In this document: piece after piece, positions 1 to 9,606 of the stretch | Layout of the letters: each line of letters opens with the position of its first letter | How positions within the stretch are numbered: position 1 is the first letter of the stretch | Assembly: GCA_016713535.1 (NCBI GenBank) | Contig: JADJOY010000007.1 | Location: 62,001 to 126,000 of the forward strand | DNA from: Deltaproteobacteria bacterium | Lineage (GTDB): Bacteria > JADJOY01 | Length of the DNA stretch: 64,000 nucleotides | Reading direction: 5' to 3' | The notes under the pieces: generated by a model | Databases searched by the model: none | The model's input: only the letters and a program-made list of their open reading frames with translations | Told to the model about the DNA's origin: nothing | Program-made: the position numbers and the translations under genes

Positions 1-386
1 GCCTCGCGGAACGTGGCGCCGACCGCGGCCTGGAACTGGTCGTTGAGCGCGGCGAACACGTCCTCTTTGCTGCGGAACGCCCGGTAGAACGTGGCGCGTC
101 CCATGCCGGTCGCGTCGAGGATGTCCTCGACCGTCGCCTCCGCGACGCCCTTGCGCACGAACACGTAGCTCGCCGCGCGCAGGATCTCGCGGCGCGCCGA
201 GAAGTCGCGCGGTGGCCGCCCGCTCGGCCGCCGGCGGCGCGCCGGGACGAAGCCCTTGAGGTCGACGCGCAGGGGCGGCGTGGCCCCGGCTGCGACGCGT
301 GCGGTGTTGCTCTTGATCCCGCGCCGCGCGTTGCGCCGCGCCGGCGATCGCTGGCCGTTTCGCTTCGTCGTCTTCACGGATCGCAT
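1..386 (-). CDS. TetR/AcrR-family transcriptional regulator, 3' end cut by the window edge
   Basis: The minus frame opens at an ATG at 386-384 and stays open to position 1, giving about 128 residues. A basic, disordered N-terminal stretch of about 55 residues is followed by a TetR-type helix-turn-helix: a helix with REILRAASYVFVRKG, then VEDILDATGMGRATFYRAFRSK, the usual recognition-helix pattern of the family. The ligand-binding C-terminal half lies outside the window. Family knowledge: TetR proteins are dimeric repressors released by small ligands and often control a divergent neighbour. Here the divergent neighbour is the PilZ-kinase gene across a 440-bp gap, but no operator is recognised. 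An internal start nearer the helix-turn-helix is possible because the N-terminal extension is low-complexity. Confidence 0.8.
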   Translation of the reverse strand, partial: MRSVKTTKRNGQRSPARRNARRGIKSNTARVAAGATPPLRVDLKGFVPARRRRPSGRPPRDFSARREILRAASYVFVRKGVAEATVEDILDATGMGRATFYRAFRSKEDVFAALNDQFQAAVGATFRE

Positions 387-826
387 TGAAACACACCCGT
401 CCCCATGGCCGCCGTGGCGCATTTGCACCATTTCCCCGCGCCGCCAGCCGGAAATCGGAATCCTGCGTGGCGCGGCCACGGCTCGACTGGCACCCGTGGC
501 TCGCCTGGAAGGCGAGCCACGTTCGGTGCGGCCCACGCGCCACGATCGGCCGCCAGTCTGCCAGGCCGGCCTCCTCGGACGCCTAACCTCGTTCGAGATC
601 GACGGGCGCGCGTCGCGCCGCGGGCCTCGTCGGTGGGCGCTCACGCCAACCGAGGTGCAGATCGTCACGCGCATACGGTAAAAGTCCCGCACCGGCGCGC
701 GCCCCGCTCCCGCAACTCCCTCCCGACGAGCCCACGATCGCCTCCGATCCCGCGCCCCGCGCGTTCCTCCGCACCCTGGTCGCGTTCCGCACCGACGAGC
801 ACTTCGGCGTCGGCGAGGCCTTCGAC
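387..826. promoter_or_regulatory. Divergent intergenic region between the TetR and kinase genes
   Basis: This gap of about 440 bp must hold the promoter of the leftward TetR gene and whatever drives the rightward kinase. No tandem repeat is present, unlike most large gaps here. From about 764 on it reads as coding in the kinase frame (see that entry), so the true gap is probably nearer 380 bp. The only obvious structure is a perfect hairpin at 496-520. No clear -35/-10 pair is recognised. Confidence 0.4.
496..520. repeat. Perfect 11-bp-stem hairpin with a 3-nt loop
   Basis: Positions 496-506 (GTGGCTCGCCT) are the exact reverse complement of 510-520, with GGA between them. No T-run follows on either strand, so it is not a standard intrinsic terminator. 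It does not follow the TGGAG/NTCCNT rule of the arrays elsewhere in this window. It lies between divergent genes and could be a regulator site or a transcript hairpin; nothing decides between these. Confidence 0.55.
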
Positions 827-2350
827 GTGAGCGCGACCGGCATCTTCGTGCGCAGCGACGACCCGCCGCTGGTGGGCGGCGCGGTGGCGCTCAAGCTGCG
901 TCTCGACGGCCACGCGCCCGACGAGGTCGTGGCGGTCGAGGGCGAGGTCGTGCTCGCCGCGCGCAACCCTGGCTCGCCGCGCTCCGGGTTCGCGGTGAAG
1001 TTCGCCCCCGGCTCGGTCGAGGCCGCGCGCCGCTTCCACGAGCAGGTCCACGGCAGCACGGTCCGCACGCACTTCGACGCCCAGCTCGGCCGCTGGCAGC
1101 TCGAGGGGCCGGACGCTGCGGCGCGGTTCGAGATCCTCGAGATGATCGGCTCGGGCGCCACCAGCGAGGTCTTCCGCGCCCGCGACCTCACCCACCACCG
1201 CGTCGTCGCGCTCAAGATCCTGCGCCTCCAGGTGGCGCGCGACGACGAGATCGTGGCGCGGCTCCACCGCGAGGCCGAGCTGGTGGGCCTGATCCACCAC
1301 CCCCGCATCGCCCAGGTACACGAGAGCGGCGTGCTCGACGGCCGCCCGTACCTGTGCATGGAGCTGGTCGAGGGATCACCGCTCTCGCACGTGCTCTTCG
1401 ATCACCACCACCTGAGCGAGCCCGAGGTGGTGCGCTTGCTCCTCGACGCCGCCGAGGGGCTCGCCGCCGCGCACCGCGCCGGCGTCGTCCATCGCGACCT
1501 CAAGCCCTCCAACCTGATGGTCACCCCCGACGGGCGCGCCAAGGTCCTCGACTTCGGCATCGCGCGCGGCCGCCTGCAGAGCCGCATCACCCACGCTGGC
1601 GCCTTCATCGGCACCCCGATCTACGCCGCGCCCGAGCAGCTCGTGGGAGCGACCGCTTCGCCACGCACCGACGTGTACGCGCTCGGCTGCGTGCTGTTCC
1701 GCGCGCTCACGGGCGTCGAGGTCCAGGACGCCGCGACCCTCGAGGCGATCCTCGATCGCCAGTACAGCGGCCAGCGCACCTCGGTCCGCGACCACCGCCC
1801 GGAGCTCGGCGATGCCATCGATCGCATCGTGGCGCGTTGCCTCGCGACCGACCCCGCCGACCGTTTCCTGGACGCGGGCGCCGTCCACGAGGCGCTGCTC
1901 GCGCTGCCGAGCCCGGTGGCGAGCGTGGACCTCGAAACCGTCGACCCCTGCGCCGCGGTGGCACCGCGGCGGGCACTGCTCGGCGAGCACGACGAAGCCG
2001 CGGTGCCGGTCATCGCGAGTGCCCTCGCCCACGACGGCTTCGACACGCGCGTCGTCGGCAACGGCTTCGCGCTGGTGGAGAGCGCGCTCCGTCAGCCACC
2101 CACGCTGGTGGTCGTGAACGCCTCGCTCCCGGGCATCGAGGGGCTCGAGGTGATCCAGATCCTGCGCAGCCACGCGCGAACGGCCAAGCTGCCGCTGGTG
2201 CTGACCTCGGCGTCGGAGAGCGACCGGCGCGCCGTCGAGTTCTCGGGGATCGCCGCCTTCGTGACGCGCCCGGTGTCGACCGCGGCGATCGTCGCGGCGC
2301 TGCGCGCCCTCGGCTCCGCCGGCACCCGCGCCACCGACGTCGTCGGCTGA
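827..2350 (+). CDS. PilZ-like / Ser-Thr kinase / degenerate receiver fusion protein
   Basis: Three parts are visible. Residues 1-85 resemble the second half of a PilZ-type domain. A Hanks-type Ser/Thr kinase follows from about residue 100: glycine loop GSGATSEVF, VALK lysine, HRDLKPSN catalytic loop, DFG and a GTPIYAAPE segment. The C-terminal ~125 residues have receiver topology, but the phosphoacceptor Asp is Asn431 (VVVNASLPG) and the conserved Lys is Arg481 (TRP), so phosphorelay is unlikely. The start is uncertain. GTG 827 is the only ATG/GTG/TTG in a frame open from 587, yet PilZ-like sequence begins about 20 codons earlier, near 764. A non-standard start (CTG 776) or an upstream frame error would explain this. 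The kinase is probably cytosolic, since no membrane segment is seen. Confidence 0.85.
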   Translation: MSATGIFVRSDDPPLVGGAVALKLRLDGHAPDEVVAVEGEVVLAARNPGSPRSGFAVKFAPGSVEAARRFHEQVHGSTVRTHFDAQLGRWQLEGPDAAARFEILEMIGSGATSEVFRARDLTHHRVVALKILRLQVARDDEIVARLHREAELVGLIHHPRIAQVHESGVLDGRPYLCMELVEGSPLSHVLFDHHHLSEPEVVRLLLDAAEGLAAAHRAGVVHRDLKPSNLMVTPDGRAKVLDFGIARGRLQSRITHAGAFIGTPIYAAPEQLVGATASPRTDVYALGCVLFRALTGVEVQDAATLEAILDRQYSGQRTSVRDHRPELGDAIDRIVARCLATDPADRFLDAGAVHEALLALPSPVASVDLETVDPCAAVAPRRALLGEHDEAAVPVIASALAHDGFDTRVVGNGFALVESALRQPPTLVVVNASLPGIEGLEVIQILRSHARTAKLPLVLTSASESDRRAVEFSGIAAFVTRPVSTAAIVAALRALGSAGTRATDVVG

Positions 2351-2398
2351 CGCGAGGCGCCGCGGCGGCTCACTGGCCCGGCGGGCGCCGCTGCGACG

Positions 2399-4484
2399 TC
2401 ACGGCCAGCCGAAGCGGTAGTCGAGCTCGAGCCAAACGGTCCGTCCGTCCTGCCGGATCGCGTCCTGGGCGAAGTCCGCGGAGACCGGATCCAGGTAGGT
2501 GTCGTCGAACACGTCGTAGAGCGTCACGGTGGCTCCGAGCCCCTCGAGGAGGCGCTCGGAGCGCAGCGACAGATTCGTGATCCAGTAGGCGCCCACGGTC
2601 GCGCCCGAGAGCGTTCGCCGCGACGAAACGAAGCGCGTCTCGGGCGAGATCACCAGACGGCGATCGAAGAGCTCGATCCCCAGGCCGAGCTTCGCGAGGT
2701 GCTGCGGCGAGTTGGTCAGGCGCGTGCCCCGGTCGGCGTCCTCGGCCCCGACCAGCCCGTAGCTGGCGCGCCCCGTCACCTGCGACGTGGCGCGCCCCTC
2801 GAGCACCAGCTCGAGCCCGAGAGCACGGCTCGAGCCGACGTTACGGATCGCGCTCGGTCCGTCGTCCAGCGGATCCGTCGCCTCGAGGAGGTCGTCGATC
2901 CAGTAGTGATAGACGGACGCGGTGAGGCGAAGCTGCTCGAGGAGACGCCGCTCCCCCACCAGCTCGACGGTGCGGATGGTCTCCGGCTTCAGCGACGCGC
3001 CCGCGCCTCCCTCGGGCGTGGCGTACGCGAGCTCGCTCCGGTTGGGCGCGCGGAACGCCTCGGCGTAGATGAGCTTGACCGCGGTGTCGGGGAGCGGGTG
3101 CGTGATCACGGCGGCGCGCGGGCTCAGGTGCTCGCCGAAGCTCCCCTGGCGGTCGAAGCGCAGCCCGGCTTGCAGGCTGAGCCACGAGGTCCAAGTGAGC
3201 TCGTCCTCGACGTAGGCGGCGAAGTCGACGGTGCTGTCGTCGATGTCCACGTAGGTCGCGGGCGGCTCGACGTCGCCGTTGCGGAGGCGAAGATCGAAGT
3301 TGTAGCGAACCTCGGTGCCGGCCACCGCGTGGTGATGCTCGAACGCCGAGCACGTCACGTCGGCCACCGCACCGACGCGCTGTCCCGTGATGTCGTCGAC
3401 GTTGAGCACCAGCTCGGGCGGATCGGCGCCGGTGTAGTCGAACAGGTAGTGACCGCTCTCGTGGAAGTGGTCGTAGTAGGCGTGGGCGGCGAGCTCCCAG
3501 CCACGCGCCAGGCTCGAGCCGTAGCTCAGGTCGGCCCAGCTCAGGTCGTCCTCGATGCGGTTGCGGTCCGAGCCGAACACCGTGCCGAACGAGCCCGTCG
3601 GGATCGTCTTGGCGCGGTAGCCGCGCGCCACGCTCAGCTCGAAGTCGCGATACTCGACTTTGCCGAACAGATCGTACGAGCGCTGGTCGTCGACACCCAC
3701 GGCGACGCCATCCTGGGTCGCCGGATCGTCGTATTCCGGGAAGTAGAGGGTCGGCCGGCCGGCGCTGTCGAGGTAGGCGCCCCGACCAGCACCTCGAGGT
3801 CGGGGCCTGGCGGACGCCGCCGACGACACGCGCGCCATACGTGTCGAGCGATCCGACGGTGCCGCCGGCCTCGACCCCGTCGAGGTCACGACCGCGCTTG
3901 GTGATCACGTTCACCACGCCGAAGAACGCGTTGGTGCCGTAGAGCGACGAGCCCGGGCTGCGCACGACCTCGACGCGCTCGACCCAGCTCAGGTCGACCG
4001 ACAGGCCGTGGCCGATGGTCGACGAGTCGTAGAGAGGATCGTTGAGCCGGTGACCGTCGACGAGCACCAGGATCCGCGAGTTGTAATCGCCGGGGCGCAG
4101 GAACCCGCGCACGCCAGCGTAGGCGAACGTGCGGTCGTAGGTGACGAAGAAGCCCGGGACGCTCGCGAGCAGGTCACCGAGGGTGCGGTAGCCGAAGTTG
4201 CGGATCTCGTCCTCGGTCACGATGGTCACGTTGGACGGCGCATCGGTGAGGGGCTGCTCGTACTTCGAGACCGCGAACACCGACGGGATCTCGGAGAAAA
4301 ACACCGACTCCGCGCCGCCGGTGGCGCCCCCCTCGAGGGCGACCGCGGCGGAGGGCGCCTCCGCGAAGCCCGGCTCGAGCTCCCCTTGCGCGGACGCGAG
4401 CTCGTTCGCGCTCGACCACGCCACCACCGCGAGCAGCACGAGGGCCGTCCGGCGCGACGCGAACCGAGCGATTTGGGCCGACAC
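2399..4484 (-). CDS. TonB-dependent outer-membrane receptor, frame broken twice near 3780-3805
   Basis: From GTG 4484 (GGAG seven bases upstream) the frame gives a signal peptide ending near ELASAQ and a TonB plug domain (NVTIVTEDEIRNFGYRTLGD, then VRGFLRPGDYNSRILVLVDG). The 22-strand-type barrel continues in another frame from about 3778 down to TGA 2399. Between the C-run 3780-3783 and the G-run 3802-3805 a third frame encodes DLEVLVG. Adding one base to each run yields a continuous 695-residue receptor of ordinary length. The family imports siderophores, cobalamin or other large substrates using TonB energy; the substrate here is not evident. Sequencing error at short homopolymers is more likely than decay because both halves are well preserved. 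It runs convergently with the preceding kinase gene, 48 bp away. Confidence 0.85.
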
Positions 4485-4774
4485 GAGGGTTCTCCGCTGC
4501 GAGTTTCCCGGAGAGCGGTCCAGATTGCCCGCCACGGGCGCGCGTTCCCCCGAGGAGGAGCGCGCGACGGGTGAATGAGCAAGGGGCACGCCAACGCGCT
4601 GCGGCAATTGAACGACGGGGCTTCATCTGTCACCCTTCGGGCGCGTCTCGCCGCGCTCGCTTCGACCGCTTTCATCGACCGGTTGCATCGGCCGAAACCA
4701 TCGGCTGCCGATCGCGGCGGCGCCGGCCCGTCGGGCCGGCGCACCGGACGACGCACGCGACACGAGGGGAGCTC

Positions 4775-7000
4775 ATGGCGGACACACGTAGCGGCCACAA
4801 GTGGACGTTCTTCCGGACCGGCGGGCTCGACCAGGTCGTGCTCAAGACCGGCGCCGACATCGCGCACTTGGACGAGCTCGACCAGAAGCTGTGGGTCGCC
4901 CTCGCCTGCCCGACGCGAGGCATCGAGCTCGATCCGGCGACCCTCGACCTGATCGACGTCGACAAGGACGGGCGCATCCGCGTACCCGAGGTCCTCGCCG
5001 CAATCCGCTGGCTGCGCGAGGTGCTCGTGAACCTCGACGTGCTCCTCGCCGGCGACTCGTCGCTGCCGCTCGCCGCGATCGACGCCACGAGCGAGAGCGG
5101 ACGCGCGCTGCTCGCGACCGCCAAGCGCATCCTCGGGAGCATCGGCACGCCCGATGCCGAGCGCATCTCGCTCACCGACGTGGCGGCGACCGAGAAGATC
5201 TTCGACGCCAAGAACTTCAACGGCGACGGCATCGTGCCCGCGGACACCGCGCCCGACGACGGGATCGAGACCGCGATCGAGGAGGTGATCTCGACCCACG
5301 GCTCGAAGACGGACCGCAGCTCGAAGCCCGGCATCGACAAGGAGATCATCGACGCGTTCTTCGCCGACGCGAAGGCGTTCTGCGAATGGCACGCGCAGGG
5401 CGCGGCGCCCGCGGTCGCGGCGCTCGCCGCCGCCAGCGCCGCGGTGGCCGCGGTGAAGGCGAAGGTCGACGACTACTTCGCGCGCTGCCACCTGGCCGGG
5501 CTCGATCCGCGCGCCGCCTCGTTCCTCGGCGCCACCGAGGCCGCGCTCACGGCGCTCTCGACGCAGGCGCTCTCGGCGAGCAGCGAAGGGCTGGCCCAGC
5601 TCCCGATCGCGCGCGTCGAGTGCGGCCGCGCGCTTCCGCTCGCGGCGGGTGTCAATCCGGCGTGGCTCGCCGCGCTCGGTGCACTCGCCCGCGACGCCGT
5701 CGAGCCGGTCCTCGGCGGCGCCAGGAGCGAGCTCACCGAGGCCGAGTGGGGGCAGCTCGAGACGCGCGTCGAGCCGCACCGCGCGTGGCTCGCCGCCAAG
5801 CCCGCGAGCCCGATCGACAAGCTCGCTCCGGAGCGCATCCGCGCGCTCCTCGACGGCGGTGTCCACGCCGCGCTCCTCGACCTGGTCGAGAAGGACCTCG
5901 CGGTGAAGGACGAGATCGCGCGCATCGACGCGGTCGAGAAGCTCGTGCGCCTCAACCGCGACTTCTTCACGCTGCTCCGTAACTTCGTGAACTTCGCCGC
6001 CTTCTACTCGAAGGCCGGCGCGGTGTTCCAGGCCGGCACGCTCTACCTCGACAGCCGCGGCTGCGATCTGTGCGTGCGCGTCGCGGACCCGGCGAAGCAC
6101 GCCGCGCTCGCCGGACTCGCCAAGGTGTACCTCGCCTACTGCGACTGTGTGCGGCGCGGCACCGGGCAGACCATGACCATCGCCGCCGCCTTCACCGATG
6201 GCGACTCCGACCAGCTCATGGTCGGCCGCAACGGCATCTTCTACGACCGCGACGGCAACGACTGGGACGCGACGATCAGCAAGGTGATCGAGAACCCGAT
6301 CAGCATCCGGCAAGCGTTCTTCGCGCCCTACAAGCGCTTCGTGCGCATGGTCGAGGAGCAGGTCGCGAAGCGCGCGGCGGCCGCCGATACCTCGGCGGGC
6401 GCGAAGCTACAGGCCGCGGCCACGGCGACCGCGACCGCCGATCAGACCAAGGCGGCCCCTCCCGCGCCCGGGCCGAAGGCGTTCGACCTCGCGCTCATCA
6501 CCGGGATCGGTGTCGCGATCGGCAGCATCGGCACCTTCATCTCCTCCCTTCTCAACAAGTTCTTCGACCTCGGACCGTGGGTCCCGGCCGGGCTGATCGG
6601 GATCATCCTCGCGATCTCCGGTCCGTCGATGCTGATCGCCTACCTCAAGCTCAGGCAGCGCAGCCTGGGCCCGGTCCTCGACGCCAACGGCTGGGCGATC
6701 AATGGCCGCGTCAGCATCACGGTGCCGTTCGGCGGCGCGCTCACCAACGTCGCCGCGCTGCCCGCCGGTGCGAGCCGCAACCTCAGCGACCCGTATGCGG
6801 ACAAGAAGCGGCCGTGGGGCTTCTATGCGTTCGTGGCCGCCGTCCTCGCGCTCGCCCTCGGCTGGTACACCGGAAGGCTCGACAAGTACCTGCCCGGGCC
6901 GGCGAAGAGCACCTCGGTGATGGGCGACCTCGCGCCGGCGGCACCGAAGAAGCCGGCCGAGGCGCCCGCGCCAGCGGCGGCTCCGGCCGCGAAACCCTGA
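4775..7000 (+). CDS. Conserved membrane protein with an EF-hand loop, function unknown
   Basis: ATG 4775 has a good ribosome site (GAGGGGAG) and gives 741 residues. Residues 61-72 (DVDKDGRIRVPE) form a canonical EF-hand calcium loop, and a looser one (NFNGDG) lies about 90 residues on. A long, mostly helical soluble region follows. Near the C terminus are hydrophobic segments: ALITGIGVAIGSIGTFISSL, then GLIGIILAISGPSMLIAYL, then after a small hydrophilic domain FYAFVAAVLALALGWYTG. The tail is rich in Ala and Pro. I do not recognise a named family. Calcium binding and an inner-membrane location are inferred from the loop and the hydrophobic segments. It stands divergent to the TonB receptor and 83 bp before the next gene. 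Confidence 0.8.
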   Translation: MADTRSGHKWTFFRTGGLDQVVLKTGADIAHLDELDQKLWVALACPTRGIELDPATLDLIDVDKDGRIRVPEVLAAIRWLREVLVNLDVLLAGDSSLPLAAIDATSESGRALLATAKRILGSIGTPDAERISLTDVAATEKIFDAKNFNGDGIVPADTAPDDGIETAIEEVISTHGSKTDRSSKPGIDKEIIDAFFADAKAFCEWHAQGAAPAVAALAAASAAVAAVKAKVDDYFARCHLAGLDPRAASFLGATEAALTALSTQALSASSEGLAQLPIARVECGRALPLAAGVNPAWLAALGALARDAVEPVLGGARSELTEAEWGQLETRVEPHRAWLAAKPASPIDKLAPERIRALLDGGVHAALLDLVEKDLAVKDEIARIDAVEKLVRLNRDFFTLLRNFVNFAAFYSKAGAVFQAGTLYLDSRGCDLCVRVADPAKHAALAGLAKVYLAYCDCVRRGTGQTMTIAAAFTDGDSDQLMVGRNGIFYDRDGNDWDATISKVIENPISIRQAFFAPYKRFVRMVEEQVAKRAAAADTSAGAKLQAAATATATADQTKAAPPAPGPKAFDLALITGIGVAIGSIGTFISSLLNKFFDLGPWVPAGLIGIILAISGPSMLIAYLKLRQRSLGPVLDANGWAINGRVSITVPFGGALTNVAALPAGASRNLSDPYADKKRPWGFYAFVAAVLALALGWYTGRLDKYLPGPAKSTSVMGDLAPAAPKKPAEAPAPAAAPAAKP

Positions 7001-7083
7001 CGCGGCGTACGACGACACTTCCCCGCGCTCGCGCGCGGGGGCGCCGCGCGGAGTAGGATCGGGCTTTCGCTCGAGGAGGCCCG

Positions 7084-7986
7084 ATGCGCTTTCCCAGGAT
7101 CGTTCCTGCGTTCGCGCTGGTCGCGCTGGCGATCGGCCCGGCGTGCGCCACGCTGAAGGCGCCGCCGTTCGAGGCCCCCGAAGCCGAGATCCACGGCGAC
7201 GTCGCCGATCTCGCGTGGCTCGTCGGCCGCTGGACCACCGACGCCGACGACGTCGAAGACGACTGGTACCCCGCCGGCGACGCCCTCTTCGGCGCATCGT
7301 TCCAGGTCAACAGCGGGCGAACCTCCACGTGGGGCGTGCGCATCGTGGCCCGCGACGAGCAGGACCATCTGGTGCTGCGCGACATGCCGGAGGGCGCGGC
7401 GCCGACCCCGTTCGTGCGCTCCGCCTCGGCCGATCGCGCGATCCGCTTCACCAACCCCTCGAACTCCTTCCCCAAGGGCATCTCGCTGGCGCGCCGCGAC
7501 GCCGGCGAGGTGTCACGGCTCGGCACCCGGCTCGCGGACGACAAGCGCTCGCTCGAACGTCCGATGCTGTTGATCTCGAGCGAGCGCGCGCCCGCGCTGG
7601 AACAGGCCGACCTCGCGTTCGCCGCCGCCGTCGACGCCCGTGGCACGGACGCGTGGGTCGAGGTCTTCGATCCCGAGGGCGGGATGGAGTCGCAGGGAAA
7701 GCGGGTCCAGGGTGCCGAGGCGATCCGCGCCGCCATGGCGCCGCTGCTCTCGGATCGCTCGCGGCGGCTGCAGTGGGCGCCACAGTGGAGCGGGCTCTCG
7801 CCGGCCGGCGACGTGGGCTTCACGATCGGTGCCTGGGCGCTGCGCAATCACGCCGATGGCGCCTGGCAAACCGCCGCGACCGGCAGCTACGTGACGCTGT
7901 GGCGGCGCCAGCCCGACGGTTCCTGGAAGGTGCTCTTCGACGCCGGCGAGGACGACCCGCCGCCCGCGCAGGCGCCGCGACCGTAG
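7084..7986 (+). CDS. Secreted two-domain protein: WLVGRW (DUF6265-like) plus SnoaL/DUF4440-like
   Basis: ATG 7084 follows a strong ribosome site (GAGGAGG, five bases away). The 300-residue product begins with a short signal peptide (LVALAIGPACA; Cys in place for a possible lipobox). Residues 37-165 hold the DLAWLVGRWT start and beta-rich pattern of the DUF6265/lipocalin-like group. Residues 180-290 look like an NTF2-fold SnoaL/DUF4440 domain (AAAVDARGTDAWVEVF, then GSYVTLWRRQPDGSWKVLFD). These folds often bind small hydrophobic ligands or act as cofactor-free enzymes; no catalytic set can be assigned. The stop codon is followed within a few bases by the 93-bp repeat array. Confidence 0.82.
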   Translation: MRFPRIVPAFALVALAIGPACATLKAPPFEAPEAEIHGDVADLAWLVGRWTTDADDVEDDWYPAGDALFGASFQVNSGRTSTWGVRIVARDEQDHLVLRDMPEGAAPTPFVRSASADRAIRFTNPSNSFPKGISLARRDAGEVSRLGTRLADDKRSLERPMLLISSERAPALEQADLAFAAAVDARGTDAWVEVFDPEGGMESQGKRVQGAEAIRAAMAPLLSDRSRRLQWAPQWSGLSPAGDVGFTIGAWALRNHADGAWQTAATGSYVTLWRRQPDGSWKVLFDAGEDDPPPAQAPRP

Positions 7987-7989
7987 GCC

Positions 7990-9545
7990 ACGCAGGCTGG
8001 AGGGCTGCGGTCCCTCGCAGCCGCCGACGCCGTACCGAACGCGGCCGCGAAGGATCGCGGCCCTCCACGGCCGATCGTGACCACGCAGGCTGGAGGGCTG
8101 CGGTCCCTCGCAGCCCTCGCAGCCGCCGACGCCGTACCGAACGCGGCCGCGAAGGATCGCGGCCCTCCACGGCCGATCGTGACCACGCAGGCTGGAGGGC
8201 TGCGGTCCCTCGCAGCCGCTGACGCCGTACCGAACGCGGCCGCGAAGGATCGCGGCCCTCCACGGCCGATCGTGACCACGCAGGCTGGAGGGCTGCGGTC
8301 CCTCGCAGCCGCTGACGCCCGAGCCGAACGCGGCCGCGAAGGATCGCGGCCCTCCACGGCCGATCGTGACCACGCAGGCTGGAGGGCTGCGGTCCCTCGC
8401 AGCCGCAACCGAACGCGGCCGCGAAGGATCGCGGCCCTCCACGGCCGATCGTGACCACCGAGGCTGGAGGGCTGCGGTCGCTCGCAGCCGCCGACGCCCT
8501 ACCGAGCGCGGCCGCGGAGGATCGCGGCCCTCCACGGCCGATCGTGACCACCCAGGCTGGAGGGCTGCGGTCCCTCGCAGCCGCCGACGCCGTACCGAAC
8601 GCGGCCGCGAAGGATCGCGGCCCTCCACGGCCGATCGTGACCACCCAGGCTGGAGGGCTGCGGTCCCTCGCAGCCGCCGACGCCGTACCGAACGCGGTCT
8701 CGAACGATCGCGGCCCTCCACGGCCGATCGTGACCACCCAGGCTGGAGGGCTGCGGTCCATCGCAGCCGCCGACGCCGTACCGAACGCGGCCGCGAAGGA
8801 TCGCGGCCCTCCACGGCCGATCGTGACCACCCCAGGCTGGAGGGCTGCGGTCCCTCGCAGCCGCTGACGCCGTACCGAACGCGGCCGCGAAGGATCGCGG
8901 CCCTCCACGGCCGATCGTGACCACGCAGGCTGGAGGGCTGCGGTCCCTCGCAGCCGCTGACGCCGTACCGAACGCGGCCGCGAAGGATCGCGGCCCTCCA
9001 CGGCCGATCGTGACCACCCAGGCTGGAGGGCTGCGGTCCCTCGCAGCCGCTCACGCCGTACCGAACGCGGCCGCGAAGGATCGCGGCCCTCCACGGCCGA
9101 TCGTGACCACGCAGGCTGGAGGGCTGCGGTCCCTCGCAGCCGCCGACGCCGTACCGAACGCGGCCGCGAAGGATCGCGGCCCTCCACGGCCAATCGTGAC
9201 CACGCAGGCTGGAGGGCTTCGGTCCCTCGCAGCCGCTGACGCCGTCCGAAGCGGCCGACCGCGCGCGGCCGCGAAGGATCGCGGCCCTCCACGGCCGATC
9301 GTGACCACGCAGGCTGGAGGGCTGCGGTCCTCGCAGCCGCCCACGCCGGCCGCGCGCCGAATGGCGGGCGCGGCCCCTCCACGGCCGGGACCCCAGGCTG
9401 GAGGGCTGCGGTCCTCGCAGCCGCCGACGCCGTACCGAACGCGGCCGCGAAGGATCGCGGCCCTCCACGGCCGATCGTGACCACCCAGGCTGGAGGGCTG
9501 CGGTCCCTCGCAGCCGCCGACGCCGTACCGAACGCCGGATCGGTG
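7990..9545. repeat. Tandem array of 17 copies of a 93-bp hairpin unit
   Basis: The motif TGGAGGGCTGCGG recurs at 7998, 8091, 8193, 8286, 8380, 8465, 8558, 8651, 8744, 8838, 8931, 9024, 9117, 9210 (with one change), 9315, 9399 and 9491. Spacing is mostly exactly 93 bp. Each unit carries a plus-strand hairpin (arms GGCTGCG and CGCAGCC, loop GTCCCT) and a minus-strand hairpin (arms GGCCGCG and CGCGGCC, loop ATCCTT), both preceded by TGGAG on their own strand. One unit has an internal 9-bp duplication, and some copies near 9240-9400 are degraded. The array fills the gap between two convergent genes. Long open frames on both strands are by-products of the repeat and are not annotated. Confidence 0.95.
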
Positions 9546-9606
9546 ACGGGGACCGACGCTCCGGCAGGTCGAAGCCGCCACCCGCCCGCGAGCAACGCGC
9601 GTCGCC

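Noticed and set aside
256-830. Plus-strand frames between the TetR and kinase genes
   Set aside because: They are shadows of the TetR coding strand and of the PilZ region, Arg/Pro-rich and with no likeness to known proteins.
7513-9468. Long minus-strand frames through the 93-bp array, with repeated WRAAILRGR-type peptide
   Set aside because: The 93-bp unit is a multiple of three, so a stop-free unit gives an endless frame. The peptide is simply the hairpin translated and has no start signal or family likeness.
7990-9545. Integron cassette (attC) array
   Set aside because: Hairpins are perfect and short, there are no cassette frames, no core-site GTTRRRY motifs and no integrase gene.
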